From Anaeramoeba flamelloides (taxonomy: Eukaryota; Metamonada; Anaeramoebidae), in assembly GCA_027625915.1 (NCBI GenBank), contig JANTQA010000015.1:5485001-5549000 (forward strand): DNA of 64,000 nt, given 5' to 3'. Shown here in pieces: positions 34,701 through 45,799 of this stretch. The notes under the pieces were generated by a model, which saw nothing but the letters and a program-made list of their open reading frames with translations, was not told the DNA's origin and made no database searches. The position numbers and the translations under genes were made by a program. Every line of letters begins with the position of its first letter. Positions within the stretch are counted from its first letter, which is position 1.

Positions 34701-37700
34701 TCATTTGATTCTTATTTTCTTTATTGTCATCCAAAATATTAAATAAATTAATAATTTGCTTTCCAGAAATTTGGATTTTTTTCAATAATTGAATAATCAA
34801 TATTTTATTTTTTTGATTCATTAAAGTTAACGATTTGATCAAAGTTTTAATAAATTTGATTTGCAAATTGTTTGAAAAATTTTTAAATAATTCTGGATTC
34901 ATAATTTTAATTGCAGATTTTTGATATCGATCATTTTGACATAATAATGAACTTTGTAAAAATTCATAATATTTTTTTTCACTGATTTCTTTGTGGAAAC
35001 GGATATTAAACTGAGTCATTAAGATTGAAAATAATTTTTCTTTATAATTATTTTCAATTTTTTGATTATTATTTTGATCCAAACAGTTATTTAATAATTC
35101 ATTTAATAATGGGAATGTCTTTCTTAGTTTAAATTTGGAATGGAAAAATATTAGAGATTTGAAAATTAAATATTTATATTTGATTGATTTGATTTTTAAA
35201 AATTTAATTAAAAATTGTTCAATAATTTCTTCATTTAATTTGTTTTTAAAAAAATTAGTTAAATGATTTTTGGTATTTAAAAAATGATTTTGTTGAGAAA
35301 TTAATTTTAATAAAATTTCATCTTGTGGATAGCATTGTAATAAACTAATATAACAAGTGATGACAGCATGTCTAATTATTTTTTTTTCACTAGCTAATAA
35401 TGTTAACAAAGAAGGTATTAATTGGTACATTTGGGTTTGTAATTTTTCATTTTTTGTTGAAATTATAATACCACTTGCATAATATAATGAAGATAATTGT
35501 AGTTTATTATCATCATCATCATCGTTATTATTGTTATTGTTGTTGTTGTTGTTGTTGGTTTCAATATTTAAGTTTTCTTTTTCATTAAACCAAAAAGAAG
35601 ATAAAAATTGAATAATTGTAAAGGTTTTAAAATTAAAAAATATTGAAAAAAATATGTATAATTCATTTTGAAATAAATCTTTATGATTTAATAAAAATTT
35701 ATAAAAATATTGTAAGCTTTCTTTTTCTTTAACACGGATTAAATGTATTATTAGATTCATAATTGTTTTCAAAATTTTAATTTTTAATGTTGAATGGATT
35801 GTTTCATTTGTTAATTTTATTAAAATAGTTTTTACATACATTTTTTTTTCATTGTTAATATCTTCAATCTTATTATTATTATTAATTTCATTATTCATTT
35901 TTAAACAGTCAATGATAAGTTCATAAACTTGAATAAAAATTATTAATAACTCCGATTTAATTAATTTTAAAGTTTTGTTTTTATAAAGTTCAATTAAACT
36001 ATATAAAAATATGATCGAACAATTAAAATTAAAATTTTCTTTTAAATAACCCATTAAAACAAAAATGTTATTTTTATCATTGAGCTTCATACTTAAGGTT
36101 GTAATTAAACTCTTATTTTGTTCAATTATTGATTTGTGCTTTTTTACAATATTTTTGTTATTAATATTTTTAAAAATTGGGTTTTTAGTGATATTATAGA
36201 TATTCGTGCATACCCATTGATTTAATTCTATTGTAGTTTTTTGAATAAATAAATTTGCAAATAAAATTGAATTGAATTTCTTTAATTCTTTTTCTTTTTC
36301 TATTTCTTTTTCTTTTTCTTTTTCCTTTCCTTTTTCCTTTCCCTTTTTCTTGTTTTTTTGTTTGTTATTTTTTAAAAAATATTTTGCTATTAATTTAAAT
36401 GTTTTTAATTTCAATTTATTTTTTGAATATTTATCACAACTGTTTACCAAAATATATAATGCATTGATTAATTCTTTTTTATCATTAATAATTCTAAATA
36501 ATAAATCATCTAATTCAAGAATTAAATTAATAATTTTTGTTGTTGTTTTGTTATGCAAATCTGAATCATTTAATTGTAACAAAATACTATCAGAAAACAA
36601 GATACTTGTTCTTTCAATATTTTGTTCATCTTTATTAGTTAGAACATCAGTAATGATTGTTTTTAATTTTTCAAAGGCAATATATCTAATGGATGCCTCG
36701 GAATGCTGTAATGCTAGATAAACTGTTGTGTTTGTATTGGCAATAATATGGTGATGTTGAATTAATTTTATAAAATCCCAAAATTCTTCCACCTCGACTG
36801 TTTTTAAATATTTGTTAATAATTTTGTCGACTTGAATTGGGTATCTTTGATCTAATTGTTTAATGATTTGTTGGTAGTGTTTATTATTACAAATTTTTCT
36901 TTTTTTGAGATATAATGAAATCATTTCATCTAAAATTTCGAAAATAATAATGTCTTCTAATTTGTTGTCAGTTAATGAAATGTATTTCAATAGCATGCTA
37001 TTCTTTTCATTTTCTTCATCGTCCTCAATTTCAATAATAAGATCGGAATCATCTTTATTTTCGTCTTTCATTTCTTCGTCGTCGTCTTCGTCTTCTTTTT
37101 TCTTACTTTGAAATGCTTTTTTTATTAGTTTCTTGAAATAAGCAGAAAGAAATCTATTTGAATCATATTTTGAACATAAATCTAAAATTTGATCAATAGT
37201 AAATTTTTCAATAATAGCAATGGGAAAATATGTTAAATGCTCTTGATTTTGATAAATAATAATTAAACATTTTAAATCTAATTCAATCTTTTCGTTTTTG
37301 CGGTTAGCGATTAATGTTATTATTGTTTTCAATAATTTTTTCGAAATTAAGTTTTCAGAACAGATTTTTGTCAAGATCATTAAGCTACCTAAAGACAATT
37401 CTTCGTCTTGGAATAAGGAATTGTTAAATTGAGTGTTTTGGAATTGCTGCTTTGATTGACTTGTGTTGGAAAGAAAGGACATTAAATATGGTAAAATCAA
37501 ATTAATTACTTCGTCCTGTAATTGTTGGTTCGATTCTTGGTTGACTCGATCACAAATGTCGATCATTAAGGCAGTATAAAATGAGATTAAGGTTGTAAAT
37601 AATAGATTTTTCTCATTTCGTTTTTTCATTAAGTCGCAGATCTCTCGAATGAGCCAAACGTTTCTTAAAGATGTTGCGGCAATTGTGGACCGTGTTAAAT

Positions 37701-38211
37701 TATGTCCACTTCGTTTTACAGATCCCAAAAAGTACCATTTGGTCCCATTTAAATTTAAAACTTGTAATAATCTTGTAAATAATGATGTTGAGTGGAATGG
37801 TAGGCCCATTTTGACCATTAGATCGGGATTATAGAGATGGATTTTATAAATCCTGATAAAGTATTCAATAATGTAATGTGCATTGCTGTCCATGAAGTAA
37901 GGCGAAAGCAAGGGAACAAATTTCTTTAATTCCTCATTCAGTTTCTCATTTTCATTCTCGGTCAAGGACAATCGATCAAAATCTACCCTTGATCGATCTA
38001 ATAATGATCCTTGCCTTCGAGATAATCGAACGTCTTGTTGTATTAAGGAATTTAGTCCCTTTAATGCCATCCTTTGAAGCGTTTCATTTGTAATCTCAAG
38101 GGCTTCTTTTGGCTTGAAGATTAAGGAAGTTTGGTATGAATGCCCAACCATACTTGGGATATGCCTCCTTTTTTTTCTAATTTCGGATAATTGTCTTGAT
38201 AGATCTGTCAT
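31780..38211 (-). CDS. UTP10: U3 snoRNP / small-subunit processome protein UTP10 (HEATR1)
   Basis: One uninterrupted frame of 2,143 aa, almost the length of human HEATR1 (about 2,144). UTP10 is a huge HEAT-repeat scaffold of the t-UTP subcomplex, needed in the nucleolus for rRNA transcription and early 18S processing. The N-terminus has the U3snoRNP10-type region (about residues 90-180: LLSPYFM, RIYKIHLYN, LPFHSTSLFTRLLQVL, WYFL..VKRSG). The C-terminal third has the BP28CT-type HEAT region (MCIATLTRNLETLILPYLP), and the protein ends ISELMEDSDIHVESLCQQVI...YL as in UTP10. The middle is helical HEAT-like sequence broken by acidic, (KE)n and Asn/Asp tracts; the Asn/Asp codons at about 35510-35560 form a trinucleotide repeat. 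The ATG at 38211 is preceded by a TATA-like AATATAAAAG and a long homopolymer about 50-80 nt upstream. No intron is seen. Confidence 0.95.
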   Translation of the reverse strand: MTDLSRQLSEIRKKRRHIPSMVGHSYQTSLIFKPKEALEITNETLQRMALKGLNSLIQQDVRLSRRQGSLLDRSRVDFDRLSLTENENEKLNEELKKFVPLLSPYFMDSNAHYIIEYFIRIYKIHLYNPDLMVKMGLPFHSTSLFTRLLQVLNLNGTKWYFLGSVKRSGHNLTRSTIAATSLRNVWLIREICDLMKKRNEKNLLFTTLISFYTALMIDICDRVNQESNQQLQDEVINLILPYLMSFLSNTSQSKQQFQNTQFNNSLFQDEELSLGSLMILTKICSENLISKKLLKTIITLIANRKNEKIELDLKCLIIIYQNQEHLTYFPIAIIEKFTIDQILDLCSKYDSNRFLSAYFKKLIKKAFQSKKKEDEDDDEEMKDENKDDSDLIIEIEDDEENEKNSMLLKYISLTDNKLEDIIIFEILDEMISLYLKKRKICNNKHYQQIIKQLDQRYPIQVDKIINKYLKTVEVEEFWDFIKLIQHHHIIANTNTTVYLALQHSEASIRYIAFEKLKTIITDVLTNKDEQNIERTSILFSDSILLQLNDSDLHNKTTTKIINLILELDDLLFRIINDKKELINALYILVNSCDKYSKNKLKLKTFKLIAKYFLKNNKQKNKKKGKEKGKEKEKEKEIEKEKELKKFNSILFANLFIQKTTIELNQWVCTNIYNITKNPIFKNINNKNIVKKHKSIIEQNKSLITTLSMKLNDKNNIFVLMGYLKENFNFNCSIIFLYSLIELYKNKTLKLIKSELLIIFIQVYELIIDCLKMNNEINNNNKIEDINNEKKMYVKTILIKLTNETIHSTLKIKILKTIMNLIIHLIRVKEKESLQYFYKFLLNHKDLFQNELYIFFSIFFNFKTFTIIQFLSSFWFNEKENLNIETNNNNNNNNNNNDDDDDNKLQLSSLYYASGIIISTKNEKLQTQMYQLIPSLLTLLASEKKIIRHAVITCYISLLQCYPQDEILLKLISQQNHFLNTKNHLTNFFKNKLNEEIIEQFLIKFLKIKSIKYKYLIFKSLIFFHSKFKLRKTFPLLNELLNNCLDQNNNQKIENNYKEKLFSILMTQFNIRFHKEISEKKYYEFLQSSLLCQNDRYQKSAIKIMNPELFKNFSNNLQIKFIKTLIKSLTLMNQKNKILIIQLLKKIQISGKQIINLFNILDDNKENKNQMKIENEQKKNKEKEKEKENDKQYLKNFPMLLKCLEIFKIKENLTEKYYLTESLFKLLSKFLDKKNPLHKISSREYCKQLILGFISNISNEFEDLVFQNNKKKTDHGLLKKYERYYQINLLVDCMKIGDNPQTHNQALLTLSSIAKLYPHKVVKQIVNIFSYLGEHTLKRDDNYTFIVIEKTINRIIPPILEEGTLKPMDLLEIFTQNLKYIPSQRKIPFFVCLIKKMGVEQLWSLLLIILKKEKLTHDSINFLHQLCDQFKPTIKIECFVKILKKENKNEIINLNTAFQILNFIIDQLDSENYLEQLIQINDKEETNKLQNSYLKLFSILLLNLQKTNNRKIIDHIHEIFQLLHKLLSLENFLPVINNLLTNEDSEIRRKALIMLNNRIEMNSGTFSNHEVQLFVSVLEPISKLLKSETKLPLNYQTTLLSVDVLTNNFAKFKPQLFLQFLPLIIESLTIKQKNFHLLSSIIMCIATLTRNLETLILPYLPKFFPLVIKTLKLVIMKKQKKLEKIRKMNKKQKPKTNTNTNINIETKDNEDNEIDYLLIISCLSCIESVILKIPQFMSAYLENLFSLLLCQNLTSDSNQIEIQDMIENIFDIIAEKISARVLLNPIFNIFKFATVSGTNSLCFLFNFLNKVCLKMDSEAASIYYKSLLKFFLVSFDLRNNQSVIGMKQIQTQNISFTLQEKQEQIDLIESTIMSAFISLIMKLNENMFKQIFLKILHWATANAFEKENKNENDEEDEDQDEEKDEDEDSIKVGMSKMIVLFRLCDYLISRLKTVFVPYFEYLSEYFLEIITNAKTVDKKYLYEYNLVLNYCFDYLRKSFLYDTSGYFDQEKFQLISQPLTNCLSDQIEGESTEMFTERMEGHLIPCLAQFAVTLSDDLLWKPLNYQIWLQSRSENALVRITVLKTIRELYNRLGEEFVIVTPDSIQFISELMEDSDIHVESLCQQVIKTIEQYLGGKSIRDYLI

Positions 38212-40552
38212 TGTTTAGTTGTTTTTATTGTTGTGAAAGATTAGAGATTAATCTTTTATATTAAAAAAAAAAAAAAAAAAAAAAAAGGTTCAAAATCTAA
38301 TCAAAAAGAAAATAAAAAAAAATGATTGCTGAAGGAGAGATTTTCAATTATATTTCTAAACGTGGCTTTCGTGGGTTATTTCTTTGTCCCTTTTGATTTT
38401 TTTTAAATTACGTAATATTTTTAATTTTTATTTTCTTATTTTTTCTATTATGTTTGATTGATAACTTGAAAAGAAAAATCTATTATTCTGGGGAAGTTAG
38501 GGAGAAACATAAATTTTGGATACATTCATATTAATCTTAGATTGTACACTCATTTTTTAATCTGATGTTAATTGTATCATTAATATGAAAACATTTTCAC
38601 TTCCTTTTTCAGATTGTTCTTTAATGGAATTGAGTTTTGAAAAGAAGTAGTCTGTTATTTTGATCGATCTTTATTCGGTTAGTACCTTTTTTGTGTGCTA
38701 TTCCAGATCAACTAAGATTCCTAAATGAAAGGAATATTTTTCAAAATATACAGAAAGAAAATTAATGTATTTTATCCCTGAAATATCAAATATTGGAAAA
38801 GAAATTGTTCTAAAATAAAGTTTCCAAAACAGACAAAAGTCTTTAATAATTGAGAATAAGAAACAATTCAAACTTTGTAAATTATTTTTTGATCTAAATT
38901 AGATTCTGGAAAAAGTAGAGGAAAAGTAATTGTTCAATATTTATCCCAAATACGGTATTATCTAGGGTAGAATTTTGTTTCAATTCAGGAAAAAAAAGCA
39001 TTGGTATAAAAGAATTTGTTGGGCCCAATTCTGTTTTAATTTCCAATTAAAAAATATGTGCAAAAATTTTATTAAATAATTGGCCATTAAGGTTAAAGAC
39101 TCCTCTGGTCGGATAAAAGATTATTCTGTAGTGACTATAAATCTATATTATTTTGGTTATAAGTTGATCCATCGACATTTTAGTATATCTTGTAATGGTT
39201 GCTAAAAAATATTTTTTTTTTATAATCTGTCATGAAATCAGAATTTGATAAATAAATATACCTTAGATTCATAATTATTAAATAAAAAATCTGGAGATAA
39301 TGTCTAGATGTTGAGTTTTTAATATAATTTTTCTTTTTATATTACTATTTTAAAAATTATCATAAATTCTGTTTCCAAAATGAAATAATTTGGACAGAAT
39401 CATAATAATTTTTTTCTTTCTAATTGAAGGTTTCAGAAGCAATTATAAACGGTCTAATTGTTCAAAATATCAAAAAGTTGTTTTTCATTTCATAAAAAGT
39501 TCTTGTGAAGATGAAATTTTTCAAACAAAATGTCCAACTTATTAAAAAAACAAACCTCCCTTTTAAGATTTTGAAGAATAAAAGCAATTATTTTTCATTT
39601 TATAAAAAGGAAAAATTCCCATTTAGGAAAATTGAACTTGGAAAATAATCTTTTTATTTATTTATTATTTTTTTTTTAATTTAATTATAACCTGATTTAG
39701 AAATGATTAATAATAAAAACAAATTTCTTAAAAAATGACAAATAGCTGTTAAATAAGAATTCAAAACACTTTAAAAGAAATATTACAAATGGATATCATT
39801 ATTTTTATTTCAAAGATCATAAAAATCTAAAAATTATTAATTTATTTTTGATCAAAACACTTTTTCAGTCAAGGTCATGAAGTTTTATTATAAAAATAGA
39901 AAATATTCTATAATATCTATCCACTATTATTCTTAAAATAGATTTTCAATTTGTAGATCAGATCATTTTTACTAATTTAGTCAATTTTTTTTTTCTTTTT
40001 TTTTTTCTTTTTTCTTTTCTTATCATTTTCATTTTTTTTTCTTTTTTCTTTTTTTATTTAGAAAGGGAAAATTTGAAAAAAACGAAAAATAAAAAAAAAA
40101 TTGGAAAATCCAAATTAACTGATTAGAAAATAGAGACTTTTTATTTTGTTTTTCAAATATATACTTTTACTATTATGAAAACCCATTGCCCCCATTTTTA
40201 ATTTTCGTTCGAAATTGGAAATTATTACACCAGATGTTACAATGAAAGGGGATCAAATAATTTAATAGCATTTTATTTTAGAAATTTAGAGTTTGATCGT
40301 GTATTTTTTTTTTCTAAATATCAACTCTAAATTGAATTTTGATATTTATCTTATTTCTAAACAATTGTAGGTTGATTGGAAATAAAAAAAAACTTTATAT
40401 TTATTTTTTTTTGATATATTTGGGTGAAAAGATGTATATTTTAACTTTTTATTTTAATTAAAACATATATTCTGGATAAATAACAAAAAAAAAATTAATC
40501 TATTAATTCAATTTTAAAACATGAGAAAATTGAGGCAAATCTGGTATTCTAC

Positions 40553-40556
<4 letters not shown>

Positions 40557-40591
<35 letters not shown>
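40557..40591. repeat. (TA)n microsatellite
   Basis: An uninterrupted TA dinucleotide array of about 35 bp, the longest of several in the window (others at about 8612-8635 and 29600-29623). Confidence 0.95.
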
Positions 40592-40593
<2 letters not shown>

Positions 40594-41874
40594 ACACCAA
40601 TTAAAAAAAGGTGACAGGCCAAAATTCACTTTTTAAAGAAAAAATTTTTTTAGTAAAAACAATCTATCTTATAGCACCACCTTAAAATAATTAATTAATA
40701 CTAAAATTTAACAATTAATATAAATAAAAATATACTGGCAAAATAAAAAATAAATAATTATATATATATACAAATAAATTAAGTTATATTAAAAATTTGA
40801 TAATCAGTAAACAAAAAAAAATAAAAATAAAATAAACCAAATAGTGTTAAATTCGATTAAAAATCATTCAAAACATATTCAAACACAATTTTAGATATAA
40901 TCAACTGGTTTTATTGAAGTTATCTGATTTTTAAAGGGTTCAAGTTTAGTATTGCGCGAATCAATTTTTCTACTTTTTTTTTTTGTTCAATCATCATTAT
41001 TTTATCCACTTGAAAATATGTTATGAAACAAATACAAAAAAATATCGCAAAAATTATTTTCATATTTTTAAAAATTCAAAATTATTTCATTTTTGAATTC
41101 AATTATATTATAAAGTTATTTTAAAAAAGTCAAAACGTTTTTTTTTGAGATTTTGTCAGAATTAAAAATTTTTTTAGTTTTATGTTTTACTAAACTATCA
41201 ACTATTTTTTTACGAAAGTGTATTCCTTCACACCCAACACTCTACATAGTATTTAATGGTTGATCAATCACTTTATTAAAACAAAAAACTTTTCAAAAAG
41301 TTTTAATTCTGAAAAAGTCTTTTCTTTTACAAAATAGAAAACTTTAAAAAGATTATAAAGGCGTCTTCACATTTTTTAAACGACCGTTTTGATTCTTGTT
41401 AAGTTTTAAATGTTTACAAAAAAAAAAAGAAGAATTTTTCTTATATTTATTGATCCAAAAGTAATTCATGAATTTGAATCCTTTCTATTCTCTTTCAAAT
41501 GGTTTCCCACAGTTATTAAAAACCTGCTATTTTTACCATTGATTAATGGCTTGAAATATTTGGTTTTTAATCAAATATAATTCTTATCCTTCCTCTCTTT
41601 TTTGATTTTGATGTTTAGAGAATTATTTTAGATATTTTTCCATTGAATGAAAAATATGAATTTCACTACGCTGAAAATCGAACAAATCAATTGTTTCTAA
41701 ACTTAAAGGAAAGTTTTATTTGGCTTGAAACAACAAAAACTCCCAAAACAATAGCACTGAAAAATTAAAAAAACAAGAATTAGAACACGATTCAAAACCT
41801 TTAAAAAGAAGAACAGAGTGTTATCAAAACAACAAACATCCCCAAACTTTTGATTTTCAAAATAGACTTCGTTT

Positions 41875-42399
41875 TAGTCTCAGGCGGCCAGGTATTTTTT
41901 CCAAAGATCAATTATTTTTTATAAATTTCACTTTTAATAAATAATAAGAATTAAATCGAATAATAACCATTAGAGAAAATTAATATCTGTATGAAGTAGA
42001 ACTAATCAATCAATAGATTTTGTTAAAAATTTAAAAACCTCAAATTCTTATGGTCACCTATTGAGAAAAACAAGAATATTAATTTTAATCTCCAATTGAA
42101 GATCCAAAGTAAATTCAAATAGAAACTAAAATCATTTATCTACAATCGTTTCCACTGTTTCAATAACAATAATCAACACATTTTTACCAAGTGACTATTG
42201 ATCTTGTCATAAAAAAAATTTTTTTACAAATGAATTATGTATCAAAAAAAAATCAAAAAAGAAAAAGTGAAAAAAACGTAAAAATGTGAAAAAATGATTT
42301 CAAATATTGGAATTTCCAAAATAAATTTTTTCTTCTAATATCCATTCAAACCCTTTAAACACACGTAATTCACCCATTATAACTGGTCCAATTTGACTA
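41875..42399 (+). mobile_element. TIR element, family B, older copy
   Basis: It is collinear with 62606-63286: blocks CACCTATTGAGAAAAACAAG, TTTTTACCAAGTGACTATTG, GTGAAAAAATGATTTCAA and TTTTTTCTTCTAATATC occur in the same order. The termini are degenerate (TAGTCTCAGGCGGCCAGG; ACTGGTCCAATTTGACTA). It is shorter than the 62606 copy because an internal stretch is missing. It is non-coding. Confidence 0.75.
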
Positions 42400-42761
42400 G
42401 GAAATGGTTTATAAGAAATTGCTCAAGAGTTCAATATTAAAAGAAAGTTTTATTCAAATAGAATCAACAAGCACTTCCAACTCTTGTTCTGTAAAAAATT
42501 CGAGATTGAAAAAAATATGGTTACCAAACATAGTTTTGATTAAAATATATTAGTATTTCAATTTTATTTAAGAATTACTGTTGTTTGTAGAATAACAATG
42601 AAAGCTATGGAATAAGTTTGAAATTTTTATCTTAATATTACGATTTATATATCATCATCTATATGTCTAAATCATAGAAAAATAGATCTAAAGATGAAAA
42701 ATTTATAACTTTGGAGTGAATCGTCTCTTTGTTGTTTGTAAATGAAGTTTACAAAAAACAT

Positions 42762-43931
42762 TTAATTGTTCTGTTTCATTAAATATTTTTCACAAGTTTT
42801 CAAAATAAACAACACAGAGAATTTAATAACCCTAGGATCTGGTAAAAATTTTGGGGAATGTAATTGATTAATAAATTTTGAATTTTCATTTTTGCAGCCG
42901 ACCAAGACAAGTGCACCCTTTATTTTTTGCAAAAAGTAAGAAAAATCTTCTCCTGCCATAATTCTTTTATCGAGAACGATCTCTTTAGCTATTTCCTTAA
43001 CGGGCTCTTTAATGAAATCAATAGCCTCTTCGTGGTTAACCACTGCCCTGTGCGCGTCGATTTCTAGAGAATGTGTTGCTCCATACATCTCGCAAGTCAA
43101 ATTTAGGATTTGCATAAATTGGCGCTCTGCCTTTTCTCGTAATTTGTCATTAAAGCTACGGAATGTTCCCATCATTTTAACCGATTGAGGGATCACATTT
43201 GTTGACGAGCCGCCTTGAATTGAACAGACGGAAAGCACGAGAGGATCAAAAGGAGAGCTCATCCTGCTGACAATCGATTGGCTGTTGACAATAACCTGGG
43301 ATCCGATCACGATCGGGTCGATGGACTTTTGAGGCGTCGAGCCGTGTGCGCCCTTGCCATTTATTTGGCATTTAAAAAACGAAGAAGACGCAAAAATGGG
43401 CCCCTTTGTTAAAAGGAATGTGCCTGGTGCGTACTCGGGATAAACATGCAAAGCAAAGATATAATCGATCTTTGGGATCTTGGAAAGCAATTTCCCCTCT
43501 TCAAGCATAATTTTTGCACCGCCCCACCCTTCTTCGCCGCTTTGGAAAATTACAACCAGCGTCCCGTCAAACTCTAAATTAGCAATAATCGTTGCGGCAC
43601 CTAGGAGGCTGGATGTGTGGCAATCGTGGCCACACGCATGCATACAGCCTTCGTTTTCGGATCTGAAATCACACCCTGTTTCTTCCGTAATTAGTAGGGC
43701 GTCCATGTCAGCACGAAAGGCGATACACCTTTTAGACGTTCCCTTCTTAAGTACACCAACAACACTATTTTGTGGGATCACTTGTGTTGCAAACCCAAGC
43801 TGTTTTAATTTTTCTTCAACTGTTCGACAGATTTTAACTGTTTCAAGACCAATTTCCGGCCGTTTGTGCATATTTTCTCGAAAGTTATGAATGTCTTCTA
43901 AGTTTTGCTCAACCAATTCCTCAAGATTCAT
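42762..43931 (-). CDS. M20D amidohydrolase (IAA-amino-acid hydrolase / hippurate-hydrolase-like)
   Basis: A complete 389-aa M20D metallopeptidase if started at the ATG at 43931; a 437-aa frame begins at 44075. The family hydrolyses N-acyl or N-aryl amino acids and some dipeptides using two metal ions. Visible residues: HACGHDCH (C100, H102), GEEGWGGA with the acidic catalytic pair (E133, E134), H162 in ALHVYPE, the lid/dimer domain GKGAHGSTP (H196), MAGEDFSYF (325-333) and the distal LHSPKFLPD (H358). All expected ligands are present. The upstream 48 codons are Phe/Lys-rich, unlike the family, and probably untranslated leader. Base composition is far richer than the neighbours (31 of 60 bases G/C at 43201-43260) and no intron is seen. 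This suggests bacterial origin by lateral transfer or strong codon selection. The exact substrate cannot be told. Confidence 0.93.
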   Translation of the reverse strand: MNLEELVEQNLEDIHNFRENMHKRPEIGLETVKICRTVEEKLKQLGFATQVIPQNSVVGVLKKGTSKRCIAFRADMDALLITEETGCDFRSENEGCMHACGHDCHTSSLLGAATIIANLEFDGTLVVIFQSGEEGWGGAKIMLEEGKLLSKIPKIDYIFALHVYPEYAPGTFLLTKGPIFASSSFFKCQINGKGAHGSTPQKSIDPIVIGSQVIVNSQSIVSRMSSPFDPLVLSVCSIQGGSSTNVIPQSVKMMGTFRSFNDKLREKAERQFMQILNLTCEMYGATHSLEIDAHRAVVNHEEAIDFIKEPVKEIAKEIVLDKRIMAGEDFSYFLQKIKGALVLVGCKNENSKFINQLHSPKFLPDPRVIKFSVLFILKTCEKYLMKQNN

Positions 43932-44509
43932 TTGGGGTAAAATTAATAAATAAAAAAAAAAAAAATTTCGAAACTGGATGTGAAAAAATGATGTAAAAAA
44001 AAGAAACAAGACCTTGTTCAAATGACTTGTTACTTTCTTGTCTTTCAACTTTCTCAAAAAATTTCGGGTCTTCAATTTAAATCATATCTTTTTGCTTATT
44101 TTTGCTTTAAAACATTTATTGAAATTATGTTATTTAAAACAAACAAAGCGACAAAAATGAGTTTTAAGTTCTAGTGACTAACAGTAAAGGTGCAAAAGAT
44201 GAGAAAAAATTCAAGATACCATGAAATTCACACAAATTTTTTAAATATTTTGTTACACTTTGTTGTTTTTGTAAATGCTTTTATGAGCTTTGAAGAAAGA
44301 ATTTTAGTTCCAATGCAATGAAAACCTGTAAATTAGTTGAAAATAAGACTGATGGGGGAAAAAAATGTTTTGAAAATGGGTTTAGGTGAGATAAAAATAT
44401 GGGAATCCAATCAAAAAGTCTGAAACTTATTCTAATATTTGTTAGTTTTATTATTTTGAAAAAGAAAGTAAAAGAGGAAAAAAAAAGTCAAACCCCCTTT
44501 TTAAGTTGT

Positions 44510-44970
44510 TTCACTCCAATATAACCAGAAAACAATTCGTAAAATCAATTAAAAAAAAGAAATAAATTAGCTTGCTAGAATAATCCTTTATATTATTGTC
44601 AATCAACCCAACAAATACAATAAAAATGTACTTTCTTATCAACATCTTTGGAGTAGTTTTTGGAGATCCTCAAAAAAGTCAATTTTTTCAATACAATTTT
44701 TAAAAAAAGATTAATCAAACGAAAAACCCATGCAAAAAGACAATAGAATTAAAAAAACTGTTATTTTGTTTAATCCACAGCATTGTTTTTAATCTCACTT
44801 TTTTTCTTTTATAAAGAGATCTTATTTTTCCTTTTCGAGTATGGTTTACTTTTAAAAATAGTATTGCGCTTTTTTTCGTAAAATTTAATACCTAGATCGA
44901 TCAACAATGAACTAAAAGAACACTACTTTACTACATACACAAAATAATCATTTTTCTCTGTTTCACTTTT
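44510..44970 (+). mobile_element. TIR element, family E, copy 2 (diverged)
   Basis: It is collinear with 28776-29144: AATCCTTTATATTATTGTCA, CCAACAAATACAA, GGAGATCCTCAAAAAAGTCA and ATTTTTTCAATAC correspond to blocks there in the same order. Its right end is GTTTCAC near 44963. The left end is eroded, so boundaries are approximate. Confidence 0.6.
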
Positions 44971-45799
44971 TTTCCCAAAAAGTTCTATGGATACTCTTTT
45001 TTTAGGTAAACTTATTTCAAAAGATTTTAAAGTCGGACTTTATTTTAGTCTATAGATATCAAAATGAAATATTATTTTAAAACTGGGTGCTGCGTTGTAG
45101 ATAATTAATTGAGACAATGTTAATCATATTATAAACTAAATTTCATAATAAATGGCACATTTTTTTCTTTTTTTTTTTTTACTTTTTTTTTATTTTATTT
45201 TTACAACGAAAAACAAATATCTTTTAAGTAAATAGAACTGAGTATTAAAATAATAATGTTTTGATTAGAATAGATAACTTCAATTTATAACAATATTTAT
45301 TTTCAAAATTTGATTTTTAATGGGCCAATGATTTTGAAATCGAGTTTTCATTTTTAAATTTTAACTAAAAGTTCAATACAAAAACAAGTATAAAAAAAAA
45401 AAAATTGAAAATTTCAAGTTAGTTAAAATTATAACTTGAATAAATATTTGTGCCTTAGGAATAAAACCGATTTAAAATATAATCAACATTCTAGAATTTT
45501 TAATTTTTTGGGACTTTTTTCTTCATTGTTGTTAGTATTACTTAACTTTTCCAAACTCAATAGCCACTAAAAGAGGTGTGTTTTGTGCTTTAAAAATTTT
45601 AAATTGGAAATTCGATTAAATTTTACTTTAATTCAACTCCGAGTGTATACTGGAATAGATTCTCTTCCAAAGTATCCAAAAAGTTGTAATTGCCTAATGA
45701 AACTGAAATATAGAATAAAATTACTATAATAAATAGTCTAGTGTAGTAGAAAACCATTACGTGTTTAGAATTTCTTGATGTGTTTTGTTTTATTTGAAA

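Larger units (their letters stand above)
38212..42761. other. AT-rich spacer upstream of UTP10
   Basis: About 4.5 kb holding the UTP10 promoter and the 3' side of the amidohydrolase gene. It has a 23-nt A tract near 38265, a T/C-rich tract at about 39985-40060, a (TA)n microsatellite at 40557-40591 and a family B element (41875-42399). No gene is supported. A 24-codon start at about 38322 (MIAEGEIFNY...) is too short to accept. Confidence 0.55.

Noticed and set aside
36272-36721. Plus-strand 149-codon frame in UTP10
   Set aside because: Antisense of the (KE)n tract and flanking HEAT region of UTP10; its Ser/Phe repeats simply mirror the Lys/Glu codons.
38322-38396. Short start MIAEGEIFNYISKRG... 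upstream of UTP10
   Set aside because: Only 24 codons before a stop and no joinable exon found; possible first exon, but unsupported.
43480-43890. Plus-strand 136-codon frame opposite the amidohydrolase
   Set aside because: It lies wholly antisense to the conserved metal-binding region and is explained by the high GC of that gene.
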